64,000 nt of DNA from Rhodobacteraceae bacterium EL53 (GCA_900313015.1 OMPR01000008.1:186001-250000); one strand, 5' to 3'. Counted from the first letter of the stretch, positions 17,314-25,660 are shown. Numbers and translations: made by a program. The notes: generated by a model not told the origin, from the letters alone.

Positions 17314-18511
17314 ATCTTCTTTTGCCCGCCCCACTGTTCGCATGAAACCGAAAACCAATGCGCGTGCCGTGCGCCATGGTGCCCCTTGGGTTTATGCCAA
17401 TGAAATCGTCACCGACCGCCGGACCAAGAGCATTCCGGCTGGCGCATTGGCCGTGCTCGAGGATGAAAATCGTGCACCGCTGGGATTGGTGGCGTTTAAC
17501 CCCGATTCCAAAATTATGTGCCGAATGCTGGATCGCGATCCTGCAGCCGAGCTGAACGTGGCATGGTTTCAGGCCCGCTTGCAGCGTGCGCTTGAGATGC
17601 GGGAGCGTTTGTTTGATGCACCGTTCTATCGTCTGGTTCATGCGGAATCGGACGGATTTCCCGGTGTGATCATCGACCGCTTTGGTGATGCCTGCGTGGT
17701 TCAGCCGAATGCGGCCTGGGCCGAAGTGCACCTAGAGGCGCTGACCGAAGCTTTGGTCGCGGTCACTGGGGTGAAGACTGTTCTCAAGAACGCGTCGGGT
17801 CGGACCCGTGGGTTGGAAGGTCTGGATGACGTCAATGCCGTATTGATTGGCAGCGCGCCTGACGCCCCTGTGCCGGTGCCGATGAATGGTGCGACCTATA
17901 TGGCCGACCTGACAGGTGGTCAGAAAACCGGCCTGTTTTATGACCAGCGTCCGAACCACGCCTTTGCTGCGCGGTTGGTCGCGCCGGGTGCGCGGGTATT
18001 GGATGTGTTTTCCCATGTGGGCGGTTTTGGTCTGGCAATGCTGGCGAATGGCGCGGCCGAGGCGATTGCGGTTGACGGTTCTGCTCCTGCGTTGGCGTTG
18101 GCTGCGCAAGGCGCTGAGGCGTCGGGCGTTGGCGATCGGTTTGCCACCCGCCAGGGCGATGCGTTTGATGTGTTGTCTGCTTTGTCCGCTGAGGGCGAGA
18201 TATTCGATGTAGTTATTTGTGATCCGCCTGCCTTTGCGCCTTCGAAACAGGCGCTTGAGGCTGGTTTGCGCGCCTATGAGCGGGTTGCGCGGCTGTCGGC
18301 ACAGTTGGTCAAGCCGGGTGGTTATCTCGGGCTGTGTTCCTGTTCTCATGCGGCGAACCTGAGCAAGTTCCGCACGGCGTCGGCGCGTGGCATTGGACGG
18401 GCTGGTAGGTCGGCGCAATTGCTGCACACCGGATATGCAGGCGCAGATCACCCGCAATTGCCGCAACTGGCAGAAAGCGGTTACCTCAAAGCGGTGTTTT
18501 TCCGACTTTGA
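17300..18511 (+). CDS. RlmI-like class I SAM-dependent rRNA cytosine methyltransferase
   Basis: 403 residues. The N-terminal PUA domain (RAVRHGAPWVYANEIV onward) precedes a Rossmann methyltransferase: motif I LDVFSHVGGFGLAML, motif IV VICDPPAFAPSK, and the cysteine-containing LGLCSCSHAAN that marks m5C enzymes of the RlmI type. It probably methylates a cytosine in 23S rRNA, though the site may differ from E. coli. It is the counterpart of the R. sphaeroides RSP_2647 group. Start 17300 has GAGGG but lies in a hairpin; 17342 is a weaker alternative. It overlaps the PIN gene by 4 bases. Confidence 0.88.
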   Translation: MTAPSSSFARPTVRMKPKTNARAVRHGAPWVYANEIVTDRRTKSIPAGALAVLEDENRAPLGLVAFNPDSKIMCRMLDRDPAAELNVAWFQARLQRALEMRERLFDAPFYRLVHAESDGFPGVIIDRFGDACVVQPNAAWAEVHLEALTEALVAVTGVKTVLKNASGRTRGLEGLDDVNAVLIGSAPDAPVPVPMNGATYMADLTGGQKTGLFYDQRPNHAFAARLVAPGARVLDVFSHVGGFGLAMLANGAAEAIAVDGSAPALALAAQGAEASGVGDRFATRQGDAFDVLSALSAEGEIFDVVICDPPAFAPSKQALEAGLRAYERVARLSAQLVKPGGYLGLCSCSHAANLSKFRTASARGIGRAGRSAQLLHTGYAGADHPQLPQLAESGYLKAVFFRL

Positions 18512-19047
18512 AGGTTGTTCTTGATACCTGCGTCCTGTTCCCAACTGTGATGCGCGAGATGCTGATGGGGGTGGCCGGTTTAGGCCACTTTACCCCGCTT
18601 TGGTCAACGCGGATCTTGGGGGAATGGGCGCGGGCGGCTGTTAAGTTAGGTCCGACTGGAACGATTCAGGCCGAAGCCGAGATTGCCTTGCTGCGCGCGG
18701 CTTGGCCCGCGGCTGAATTGCCGCCAGCCCCCGGGGTTGAGGCGCGGCTGTGGTTGCCGGACCCGGCGGATGTGCATGTTCTTGCAACGGCGATTTCGGG
18801 TTCTGCAGATCTGATCGTCACCCTGAACGCCAAGGATTTTCCCCGTCGCACCCTGTCTGAGGAAGGGTTGGATCGCATTGATCCTGACGCCTTCCTTTGC
18901 AGTTTTTGGCGTGAGGACCCGGAAAGTGTCGCGCTTGTTGGTGCAAAAGTGCTGGCCGAGGCACGCCGATTGTCGGGGGATGCGTGGGATATGCGCCCGC
19001 TTTTGAAAAAGGCGCGCTTACCACGATTGGCCAAGGCACTGGGTTAG
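18508..19047 (+). CDS. PIN-domain ribonuclease-like protein (RSP_2648 type)
   Basis: 179 residues. PIN acidic residues are seen at VLDTCVLFP (first Asp), RILGEW (Glu), DVHVLATAI and ADLIVTLNAKDFP (Asp). PIN domains are Mg-dependent ribonucleases. The start is an unusual TTG that overlaps the methyltransferase stop (TTGA), so translation is coupled to it. There is no antitoxin-like partner beside it, so a VapBC toxin is unlikely; processing or surveillance of the RNA that the methyltransferase modifies is a reasonable guess. Its end overlaps the convergent M48 gene by 4 bases. Confidence 0.82.
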   Translation: MKVVLDTCVLFPTVMREMLMGVAGLGHFTPLWSTRILGEWARAAVKLGPTGTIQAEAEIALLRAAWPAAELPPAPGVEARLWLPDPADVHVLATAISGSADLIVTLNAKDFPRRTLSEEGLDRIDPDAFLCSFWREDPESVALVGAKVLAEARRLSGDAWDMRPLLKKARLPRLAKALG

Positions 19048-19733
19048 CCTTGGGTTTTCCACCGATTTTCGAGGGTTTCCAAAGCCGCAATCCGTTCGGC
19101 GGTTTTAGGGTGGCTCATCAACCATGCAGGCGAAACGCCGGCCCGGCTTTGGGTCAGTTCTTCGAGTTTTAAGAACAGGCTCTTTTGCGAGGCAATCCCA
19201 ATCCCGGCTTTGGTCAGCAGGGCGGCGGCATATTCATCGGCCTCATATTCATCGCTACGGGACAGACGCGCCATCAACAGAGATGCTGTCATATTCGCGA
19301 TCCACACTCCGATAAAGGGAATGTAGCGCCCCAACACCATCGCCAAAGCGGTGCGCAGGGCATTCTGGCCCGAAAAATCGATCATGCGGCGGCGCGAATG
19401 GCCCAAGGCCACATGGCCTAGCTCGTGAGCAATTACCGAGCTCATCTCAGCCGCGCTGACGTCGCCTGCTTGGAATTTGCGATAGAACCCTCGGGTGATA
19501 AATATACGCCCGTCTGGTGCGGCCAACCCGTTCACCGGGTCGATTTCGTAGATGAACACAGGAATACGTGTCAAACCAAGGGCAGCGGCCATCTGATCGG
19601 TCAGCTGTTTGAGCTTGGGATCAGCGAGTTCCGTCGATTTGGCATCCAGATCTTTATGAGTCCGCCAGACCGAAAACCGGTACATGGCAAGGGCATAGAG
19701 AATCGCCAGAAGGATCGGGGTAAAACGCAACAT
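19044..19733 (-). CDS. M48-family membrane-associated metalloprotease
   Basis: 229 residues. An N-terminal hydrophobic segment (LRFTPILLAILYALAMYRF) anchors it, and the zinc motif HELGHVALGH lies at about 127-136, with a downstream SDEYEADEYAA supplying the third ligand glutamate. It resembles short HtpX/Ste24-type proteases that handle membrane or envelope quality control. Convergent with the PIN gene. The substrate is unknown. It is shorter than HtpX and has fewer membrane spans. Confidence 0.88.
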   Translation of the reverse strand: MLRFTPILLAILYALAMYRFSVWRTHKDLDAKSTELADPKLKQLTDQMAAALGLTRIPVFIYEIDPVNGLAAPDGRIFITRGFYRKFQAGDVSAAEMSSVIAHELGHVALGHSRRRMIDFSGQNALRTALAMVLGRYIPFIGVWIANMTASLLMARLSRSDEYEADEYAAALLTKAGIGIASQKSLFLKLEELTQSRAGVSPAWLMSHPKTAERIAALETLENRWKTQG

Positions 19734-19885
19734 GGGTTAGATATGGTGGTATGGACGGGGCAAAGCAATCCCATTGCAGTGGATCATGTTCAGGTATTGT
19801 ATTTTCCTAAGGTGCTCTCTAATCAAAGTTTGGTTGTGTTTTAGGTGTGTGAATTGGGTAGAGCATAAGAAACTTCATTCAAAAA

Positions 19886-20329
19886 ATGTACGTTTTGTGT
19901 CTACGCCTTTTTGGATTGTATGGATTTTGTTTGTTTGGGTTCTTCATTTTTGGTGCGGCCACGGTCCCGGAGAATTTACAGGCGCATGTGGCGTTCTGGC
20001 CTGCTGTCGGACTTGCTATTGGACTAAACGTTGTTTTGGCGATACCGCCTGCAACCCCACGATGGCTGAGCCGCCCGCCGAATGCCTTAGTAGGCGGTGC
20101 CTTGTTCTTTTTTGTGAGCGTTCCTGCCACCGGGTACTTTCTCACTGGGGTTTATGTGGCAGGAGCTACTTTTCCAGATGGAATTGAAGGAATGGTTTGG
20201 CTGGAAAATCTTCTGTGGTTTCCAGTCTACTTAACTGGGGCGGTTAGCTTGGCGGCTCTGTTCTTAGGATCTATGCCAAAGGAAAGAGGTGGGGGCCCTG
20301 ATGTTTCCCGCCGCGAGAGCAGCACCTAA
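19886..20329 (+). CDS. Orphan membrane protein
   Basis: 147 residues, not recognised. Four hydrophobic segments are evident: MYVLCLRLFGLYGFCLFGFFIFGA, a segment around HVAFWPAVGLAIGLNVVLA, GGALFFFVSVPATGYFLTGVYV and LLWFPVYLTGAVSLAALFL; a short hydrophilic tail follows. There is no clear ribosome-binding site at the ATG. The first part is visibly T-rich compared with its neighbours, and the gene stands alone between oppositely directed genes. It could be recently acquired; alternative starts cannot be excluded. Confidence 0.6.
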   Translation: MYVLCLRLFGLYGFCLFGFFIFGAATVPENLQAHVAFWPAVGLAIGLNVVLAIPPATPRWLSRPPNALVGGALFFFVSVPATGYFLTGVYVAGATFPDGIEGMVWLENLLWFPVYLTGAVSLAALFLGSMPKERGGGPDVSRRESST

Positions 20330-20425
20330 AAATACGTCTGCACTAACTGCGAACGGTTTGAACGCAGTGGGATATTCTTGGACTAACACCAGTAGAGGCA
20401 GGGCATAAGTTTTCGATTTGACCCT

Positions 20426-21610
20426 TTACCGCGTCAGATCCCGCATGCCCTGTTCCAACCCAGACAAGGTCATCGGCACCATGTTGGTTTCAAAGATCTC
20501 TTTGATCATGGTGATGGAGTGGGTGTAGTCCCAGTACTTTTCCGGCACCGGATTGATCCAGAGGTTGGATTTCCACTGTTCGCGGGCTCGTTGCAGCCAG
20601 ACTTGTCCGGCCTCGGGGTTCCAATGTTCATTGGCGCCCCCGGGGTAGGCGATCTCGTACGGGGACATCGACGCGTCGCCCACAAAGATGCATTTGTAGT
20701 CGGGGCCATAGGTGCGCATGATTTCGTCGGTCGAGGTCTGTTGATCCCAACGACGGCGATTGTCGCGCCAGACGCCTTCGTACAGGCAGTTGTGGAAGTA
20801 GAAATACTCCAGATGCTTGAACTCGGTCCGAGCGGCTGAAAAAAGCTCTTCCACGATTTTGATGTGGGGGTCCATGGAACCGCCAACGTCGAGGAACAAC
20901 AGCACTTTGACTGCGTTGTGGCGTTCGGGGCGGGTTTTCACATCCAGATAGCCGTGTTCGGCGGTGGCCTGAATGGTACCGTCCAGATCCAGCTCTTCGA
21001 CCGCGCCTTCGCGGGCCCAGCGACGTAGACGTTTCAGGGCGACTTTGATGTTGCGGGTGCCCAGCTCGACGGTGTCGTCCAGATTTTTGAATTCGCGTTT
21101 GTCCCACACTTTGGTGGCGCGCTGGTGGCGGCTTTCTTTTTGTCCGATCCGCACGCCTTCGGGATTGTAGCCATAGGCCCCAAAAGGAGAGGTTCCGGCG
21201 GTGCCGATCCACTTGTTGCCGCCCTGATGGCGACCTTCTTGTTCTTTGAGACGCTCGCGCAGCGTTTCCATCAGCTTGTCAAAACCGCCCAGCGCCTCAA
21301 TTTCAGCCTTTTCTTCGGCTGAGAGGTGCTTTTCAGCCATCTTTTCCAGCCAGTCGCCCGGAATATCGACAGCTTCCATCACGTCCTGAAACGAGATGTC
21401 CTCCAACCCCTTAAAACTGGCGGCAAAGGCGCGATCGAATTTGTCGATGTTGCGTTCGTCTTTCACCATCGACACACGCGCGAGGTAATAGAATGCCTCG
21501 ACGTCATAGGTGGCCAACCCGACCTTCATCCCCTCCAGAAAGGTGAGGTATTCCCGCAGGCTTACGGGGATACCAGATTTTCGGAGGTTTTCGAAGAAAG
21601 GTAGGAACAT
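20426..21610 (-). CDS. VWA-domain protein (CoxE-like), MoxR partner
   Basis: 394 residues. The N-terminus LPFFENLRKSGIPVSLREYL is the usual start of CoxE-type proteins; the VWA domain (about residues 225-394) has a MIDAS-like DVGGSMDPH, in which the usual first serine of DxSxS is glycine. VWA proteins of this type pair with MoxR AAA+ ATPases (here 23789-24634) to insert metals or remodel proteins. The start codon lies 4 bases after the stop of the 55-residue membrane gene. Client unknown. Confidence 0.88.
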   Translation of the reverse strand: MFLPFFENLRKSGIPVSLREYLTFLEGMKVGLATYDVEAFYYLARVSMVKDERNIDKFDRAFAASFKGLEDISFQDVMEAVDIPGDWLEKMAEKHLSAEEKAEIEALGGFDKLMETLRERLKEQEGRHQGGNKWIGTAGTSPFGAYGYNPEGVRIGQKESRHQRATKVWDKREFKNLDDTVELGTRNIKVALKRLRRWAREGAVEELDLDGTIQATAEHGYLDVKTRPERHNAVKVLLFLDVGGSMDPHIKIVEELFSAARTEFKHLEYFYFHNCLYEGVWRDNRRRWDQQTSTDEIMRTYGPDYKCIFVGDASMSPYEIAYPGGANEHWNPEAGQVWLQRAREQWKSNLWINPVPEKYWDYTHSITMIKEIFETNMVPMTLSGLEQGMRDLTR

Positions 21611-21614
21611 TGGC

Positions 21615-21782
21615 TCACATCATCAGACGGTGGATTAACAATGTTGCTATCATCCCAACCAAGGAGAAAGCAATTGCATAGCCCGCTGCATACTGGGCGA
21701 TATCCGCCTTTGTGCCGCTACGTTTCTTGGCGCTCATGCCGCCGAGAAAGGCACCCAGCAGTGCCATCCCAATGATAATCAT
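21615..21782 (-). CDS. 55-residue two-span membrane protein
   Basis: ATG at 21782, TGA ending at 21615. It has two hydrophobic segments (MIIIGMALLGAFLGGM and YAIAFSLVGMIATLLI) separated by a basic loop SAKKRSGTKAD. It is squeezed between the DUF2927 lipoprotein (6-base gap) and the VWA gene (4-base gap), all on one strand, which strongly suggests a real operon member. It may anchor the VWA protein at the membrane (inference). Confidence 0.7.
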   Translation of the reverse strand: MIIIGMALLGAFLGGMSAKKRSGTKADIAQYAAGYAIAFSLVGMIATLLIHRLMM

Positions 21783-21788
21783 GCGTGT

Positions 21789-23156
21789 TTATCCGCCCAA
21801 CTTGTTGTGGGGGTTCAGGGATGCAGCCTCTTGCATCTTGGCACGAACCGCCCAATCCGAGCCAAACCCGTAGCGTGCCCATCCCAGACTGTCCAGCCTG
21901 ACAGACCCGGCTTGCTGTGGCTTTCCGGCGAGTTCCAATGCCTCGGCTTTCAGCAACATCAGCGTCGATAGCAGGGCGGCATTTTCGGATTGGCGAGCGA
22001 CTTTCAGGTTGGGTTCGATCTGGCGTAGCGCAGTGGCGCTGTCACCGCGAGAGATCGCATAGGCCGAAGTCTGGGTGGTGATATAAGCGCGGTGCAGTTC
22101 AGTTCCCGGCGTCTGGGCAAGAAAGTGCAGGGCGGTTCCGAAATGCTGTTGGGCCAATTCAGGGTCACTCAATTGGGTCATGCGCCCAAGCATATAGTGG
22201 CTAAAGGCCCGGCGGTGGTCTTTCCATCCCAGGTTCTGCGCGATGTTGGTTGCGGCGCTTGCCGCGTTGCGACGGGTTTGGGGTGTCGCGCCGGGGCCCA
22301 GCGCGGTCTGGACCGCATCGATCCAGTTGCGCGGTGTCAGGGCGACCGGTTCGGGTTGTATATTGGACCCAGCCGGATTCATCCGTGCGAGCAGGTCAGG
22401 CAAGATCGCGGCTACCTCGCTGCGGGACATGCCTGTGCGCAACTCGGGCGCATATGTGGTCTGTAAGATCAACATGTCAAAGCCGGTTAGAACCGTATGC
22501 ACGTTGTCATCGTTAAACACTGAATCCGGAAGGCGGTAGAGATCGTTTAGGGGGCCAATGGCCTGTGCGAGTTCTTCGTGCAGGCAATCGCGTACCTCTT
22601 GCGGGCTGGCGTCATAAGGCAGGAATATGCCCAACCGTTCGCGTTTGCGCAGTAGAGACCAGTTTGTTTTAGGCTTGCGTCGGTCGCGTCGGAATTCAGC
22701 AAGGCTGGAAACATTGGGAACAACGAAACACGCTGCTTGCGGTAGGGCCTCGCGGATGTCATCGCGGCTGACGGCTTCGATCGTGATGCGCGCCTGCCCA
22801 CCGCTGACTTGTTGGATGTCGATCCCGGCTTCGCGTCGCAAACGGTCAATCAGGCGCGTGAGATCGGCTTGTAGATTAGGCGGTGGTGAGCCGGTAACCC
22901 GGACGCTGATCGGAGCCTCGAATCTGGTGAAAACGGGCAGGGCGCGGCCGCTTTCCAGTTCGAAATGAAGCGACAGAAAATCCGCTGCGATATTGGCGTT
23001 CGAGCGTACCGGCCGGGACGGGCTGGGTGAGGCGAAAGACTTCATTGGCGGCAGGGTGCTGTCCGAGATCTGAGCCCGCGTCGGCGGGTCTTCAAGCGGG
23101 ACAGTGTTACAGCCTGCGGCAACAAGGCCCAGAACAAGGACTGAGCGACGGATCAT
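21789..23156 (-). CDS. DUF2927 lipoprotein
   Basis: 455 residues. Signal peptide with lipobox LVAAGC (cysteine about residue 16). The DUF2927 part includes QAACFVVPNV, CLHEELAQAIGPLNDLYRLPDSVFNDDN (a conserved HEE core resembling a metal-binding or protease-like motif), then a C-terminal helical region with repeat-like segments. The function is unknown. It overlaps the upstream GNAT gene by 4 bases (ATGA) and precedes the small membrane and VWA genes, suggesting an envelope-linked MoxR/VWA module. Confidence 0.82.
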   Translation of the reverse strand: MIRRSVLVLGLVAAGCNTVPLEDPPTRAQISDSTLPPMKSFASPSPSRPVRSNANIAADFLSLHFELESGRALPVFTRFEAPISVRVTGSPPPNLQADLTRLIDRLRREAGIDIQQVSGGQARITIEAVSRDDIREALPQAACFVVPNVSSLAEFRRDRRKPKTNWSLLRKRERLGIFLPYDASPQEVRDCLHEELAQAIGPLNDLYRLPDSVFNDDNVHTVLTGFDMLILQTTYAPELRTGMSRSEVAAILPDLLARMNPAGSNIQPEPVALTPRNWIDAVQTALGPGATPQTRRNAASAATNIAQNLGWKDHRRAFSHYMLGRMTQLSDPELAQQHFGTALHFLAQTPGTELHRAYITTQTSAYAISRGDSATALRQIEPNLKVARQSENAALLSTLMLLKAEALELAGKPQQAGSVRLDSLGWARYGFGSDWAVRAKMQEAASLNPHNKLGG

Positions 23157-23602
23157 GGGCGCTGATACCGGATAAACGGCGTTTGCTTGCCGATGCGGTC
23201 ATACAACTTGCGCGCCGTTTCGTTGAAATCTTGGGTCAGCCAATACACCGAGGGGCACTCTTTTTTGTCAGCCGTATCATAAACCGCTTGGATTAGGGCC
23301 CGACCAACACCGGTGCCACGGGTTTCGGGGCGGGCATAGAGGTCTTGCAGATAACAGGTATTCTCAATCTTCCAGGCGTGACGATGGAACAGGAAGTGGG
23401 TGAGCCCCACAAGGGCGCCGTCTTGTTCTGCGACGAGGCAGGAAAAATCTTGGGGATCGTCACCGATGAGGCGCTCAAAAGTGGCGTCATACACGGCGTC
23501 GGGGACAGAAGTCTCATAAAATGCCAGATAGTCCGTCCACAATTCGGCCCAAGCGGCGCGATCTGTGGTCCGCAGGTCTCGTACAATCGGAGCATTGGTC
23601 AC
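23153..23602 (-). CDS. GNAT-family N-acetyltransferase
   Basis: 149 residues. GNAT core: VGLTHFLFH (beta4), the acetyl-CoA loop RPETRGTGVGRAL, and the terminal VYWLTQDFNETARKLYDRIG. A GTG start at 23602 is preceded by AGGA. It resembles diamine/small-amine acetyltransferases. First gene of a run with the lipoprotein, overlapping it by 4 bases. The substrate is unknown. Confidence 0.85.
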   Translation of the reverse strand: MTNAPIVRDLRTTDRAAWAELWTDYLAFYETSVPDAVYDATFERLIGDDPQDFSCLVAEQDGALVGLTHFLFHRHAWKIENTCYLQDLYARPETRGTGVGRALIQAVYDTADKKECPSVYWLTQDFNETARKLYDRIGKQTPFIRYQRP

Positions 23603-23723
23603 GGGAAAAATCCTAAATCGGTAAAAGGTATCAATCTGCTACTTTTGCGGATCGTTCAGGGCCGTTTTATGGTGGCATTCTGGCGGTGCCAAGGCAAGGG
23701 ACCATGCACCATTGATTTACAAT

Positions 23724-23757
23724 GAAAAAAGGCGGAGAAAATTCCCCGCCTTTGTTT
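23724..23757 (-). terminator. Intrinsic terminator of moxR
   Basis: AAAGGCGG / CCGCCTTT stem around an internal loop, with TTTTTT following on the minus strand. It lies 32 bases after the MoxR stop, so moxR and the GNAT-VWA run are probably separate transcripts. Confidence 0.8.
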
Positions 23758-23788
23758 AACTTTGCATGAATCGCTCGGTTTTCCGAGC

Positions 23789-24634
23789 TTACCGTTGGCC
23801 GCGTGCCATAAAGGCAAGGCGTTCGAACAGGTGCACATCCTGTTCGTTCTTCAGCAGGGCGCCGTGCAATTTGGGCAAGGCATTAGTGCCATTCTTTTTC
23901 AGATCGTCTGCAGTCAGATCTTCGGCCAGCAACAACTTGAGCCAATCCAGCACCTCGGAGGTTGAGGGCTTTTTCTTGAGCCCGGAGGTGTCACGGATCT
24001 CATAAAACTGGGTCAGAGCGGTGGTGAGCAGTGCTTCTTTGATCCCCGGGTGATGCACTTCGACGATTTTGCGCATGGTGGTGTCGTCAGGGAAACGGAT
24101 GTAGTGAAAGAAGCAGCGGCGCAAGAACGCGTCTGGCAGTTCTTTTTCATTGTTCGATGTGATGATGACGATTGGGCGCTGACGAGCCTTGATGGTCTCT
24201 CCGGTCTCATAGACGTGGAACTCCATCTTATCGAGCTCTTGCAGCAGGTCATTGGGGAACTCAATGTCGGCCTTATCGATTTCATCGATCAGAAGAACAA
24301 CTTTCTCATCCGCTTCAAAGGCCTGCCAGAGCTTACCTTTTTTGATGTAATTGGCCACGTCGTTGACGCGCTCGTCGCCGAGTTGGCTGTCGCGCAACCG
24401 GCTGACGGCGTCATATTCATACAGGCCTTGTTGTGCGCGAGTGGTGGATTTGATGTTCCATTCGATCATCCGCAATCCAAGGGCGCTGGCAACCTGTTTG
24501 GCCAGTTCGGTTTTTCCTGTGCCCGGCTCGCCCTTGACCAAAAGGGGCCGTTCCAGTGTGACAGCGGCATTGACCGCGATGGTCAGATCGTCAGTTGCCA
24601 CGTAATCGGCGGTGCCCTGGAAGCGTGCAGTCAT
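23789..24634 (-). CDS. MoxR-family AAA+ ATPase
   Basis: 281 residues from the ATG at 24634 (GAGGG upstream). Walker A VKGEPGTGKTEL, Walker B VVLLIDEIDKAD, sensor ITSNNEKELPDAFLRRC. MoxR ATPases form rings that act with VWA-domain proteins as chaperones for metal-centre or envelope maturation. The VWA partner lies about 2.2 kb downstream on the same strand, separated by a terminator and two other genes. Confidence 0.92.
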   Translation of the reverse strand: MTARFQGTADYVATDDLTIAVNAAVTLERPLLVKGEPGTGKTELAKQVASALGLRMIEWNIKSTTRAQQGLYEYDAVSRLRDSQLGDERVNDVANYIKKGKLWQAFEADEKVVLLIDEIDKADIEFPNDLLQELDKMEFHVYETGETIKARQRPIVIITSNNEKELPDAFLRRCFFHYIRFPDDTTMRKIVEVHHPGIKEALLTTALTQFYEIRDTSGLKKKPSTSEVLDWLKLLLAEDLTADDLKKNGTNALPKLHGALLKNEQDVHLFERLAFMARGQR

Positions 24635-24714
24635 CAACTGGCCCTCATCTTGTTCTAGTGTTTCGTGCGCCGGACAGACGCGTTAGGGACACGAGGTAAA
24701 TGGGTGGCGCGTTT

Positions 24715-24743
24715 TTGACAAGATGCGTCGCTGCGTCGAGAAT
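24715..24743 (+). promoter_or_regulatory. Sigma70-type promoter upstream of dksA or of an sRNA
   Basis: A consensus -35 TTGACA (24715-24720), a 17-base spacer, and GAGAAT (24738-24743) as -10, 4 of 6 matches. Transcription would start near 24750. Confidence 0.5.
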
Positions 24744-24749
24744 CGAAAC

Positions 24750-24832
24750 GATTTGGCAGAAGGGGCCGTTTTACCCTGGGCGGGCAGCGTTGGTGTCCGA
24801 TCGCAATTGCAAGCGCTTTCAGGGCGCTTTTT
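24750..24832 (+). ncRNA. Candidate small RNA of about 80 nt
   Basis: Bounded by the TTGACA promoter and a hairpin (AAGCGC 24811-24816 with GCGCTT 24824-24829, small loop) that runs into TTTTT (24828-24832). No ORF with a ribosome-binding site is seen inside. Ends are inferred; the alternative is an attenuated dksA leader. Confidence 0.4.
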
Positions 24833-25162
24833 GCCGGGTGTTTAGTAGGGCAGGCCGACTCTAGGTTGAAAACAGTCTGTTTCAGTGCACGGTATTGGTT
24901 GGTTCATGTTTGCTGGCGCTAGTTGGTGCCGTTACGTCACTTTGATGCCAGTATTCGAATGTTAAGGAAACAGTGCATAAAAACAAAGTGTTCGGCGCAA
25001 TGTTCAGGAACTATCAACTTGAAACCCGCTACAGCTGCTTGGATGGGGCTTTGTGTAGTGACAATCACGAATTGGTCGGATAAATGCTGCGGCAGAAGGG
25101 GGAGCCAAATGTCTGGGGATTTTAAGATGACGGACGTTGCTGGCCATACCGAGGGAGCCACT

Positions 25163-25585
25163 ATGAAGCAGGAAACTATTCTGCCGGACGACTACCGCCC
25201 GGCTGAAAGTGAACCGTTTATGAATGAGCGACAGGTTGAGTATTTTCGCCGTAAGCTCTTGAACTGGAAGAATGAACTGTTGGAAGGAAGCCGCGATACA
25301 ATCGAAGGCCTCCAAGATGGGACGCGCAATATACCGGATGTTGCAGATCGTGCCAGTGAAGAAACAGATCGTGCGCTTGAACTGCGCACCCGGGATCGCC
25401 AGCGTAAACTTGTTGCAAAAATCGATGCTGCCATGCGCCGGATCGACGAAGGGGAATACGGATATTGTGATGTGACTGGCGAACCTATTTCGCTGAAGCG
25501 TCTGGATGCCCGCCCGATTGCAACGATGAGCTTGGAAGCGCAGGAGCGTCACGAGCGTCGCGAAAAAGTTCACCGCGACGATTAA
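25163..25585 (+). CDS. dksA: DksA-type RNA polymerase secondary-channel regulator
   Basis: 140 residues. DksA coiled coil with tip motif DVADRASEE (59-67), matching the DxxDxA residues that act with ppGpp at RNA polymerase. The zinc finger is degenerate: only one cysteine (C102, YCDVTGEP) remains and the other ligand positions are Thr or other residues, as I recall for the functional R. sphaeroides RSP2654. ATG at 25163 with GGGAG upstream; 25109 (also behind a good GGGGGA) is an alternative adding 18 residues. An intrinsic terminator follows. Confidence 0.92.
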   Translation: MKQETILPDDYRPAESEPFMNERQVEYFRRKLLNWKNELLEGSRDTIEGLQDGTRNIPDVADRASEETDRALELRTRDRQRKLVAKIDAAMRRIDEGEYGYCDVTGEPISLKRLDARPIATMSLEAQERHERREKVHRDD

Positions 25586-25609
25586 GTTCGTTCTACACCG
25601 CGACAAAAT

Positions 25610-25646
25610 GCAAAAACGCCGGGGCCTGTTGCCTCGGCGTTTTTGC
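25610..25646 (+). terminator. Intrinsic terminator of dksA
   Basis: A 12-bp perfect stem, GCAAAAACGCCG with CGGCGTTTTTGC, around a 13-base loop. It has a T-run inside the right arm and lies 25 bases after the dksA stop. Confidence 0.9.
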
Positions 25647-25660
25647 GTTAAAGGGGATAC

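Larger units (their letters stand above)
24638..25162. other. 525-bp non-coding region upstream of dksA
   Basis: No supported protein gene lies here. It holds a sigma70-like promoter (24715-24743) and an intrinsic-terminator-like hairpin (24811-24832) that would define a short RNA, then about 330 bp of dksA leader with unassigned sequence. Frames reading into dksA from 24923 have no family support. Confidence 0.6.

Noticed and set aside
18508-19047. PIN protein as a VapC toxin
   Set aside because: No antitoxin-like gene next to it; it is coupled to an RNA methyltransferase instead.
24923-25162. N-terminal extension of dksA
   Set aside because: The extra residues do not match DksA proteins; the start at 25163 (or 25109) has a good ribosome-binding site.
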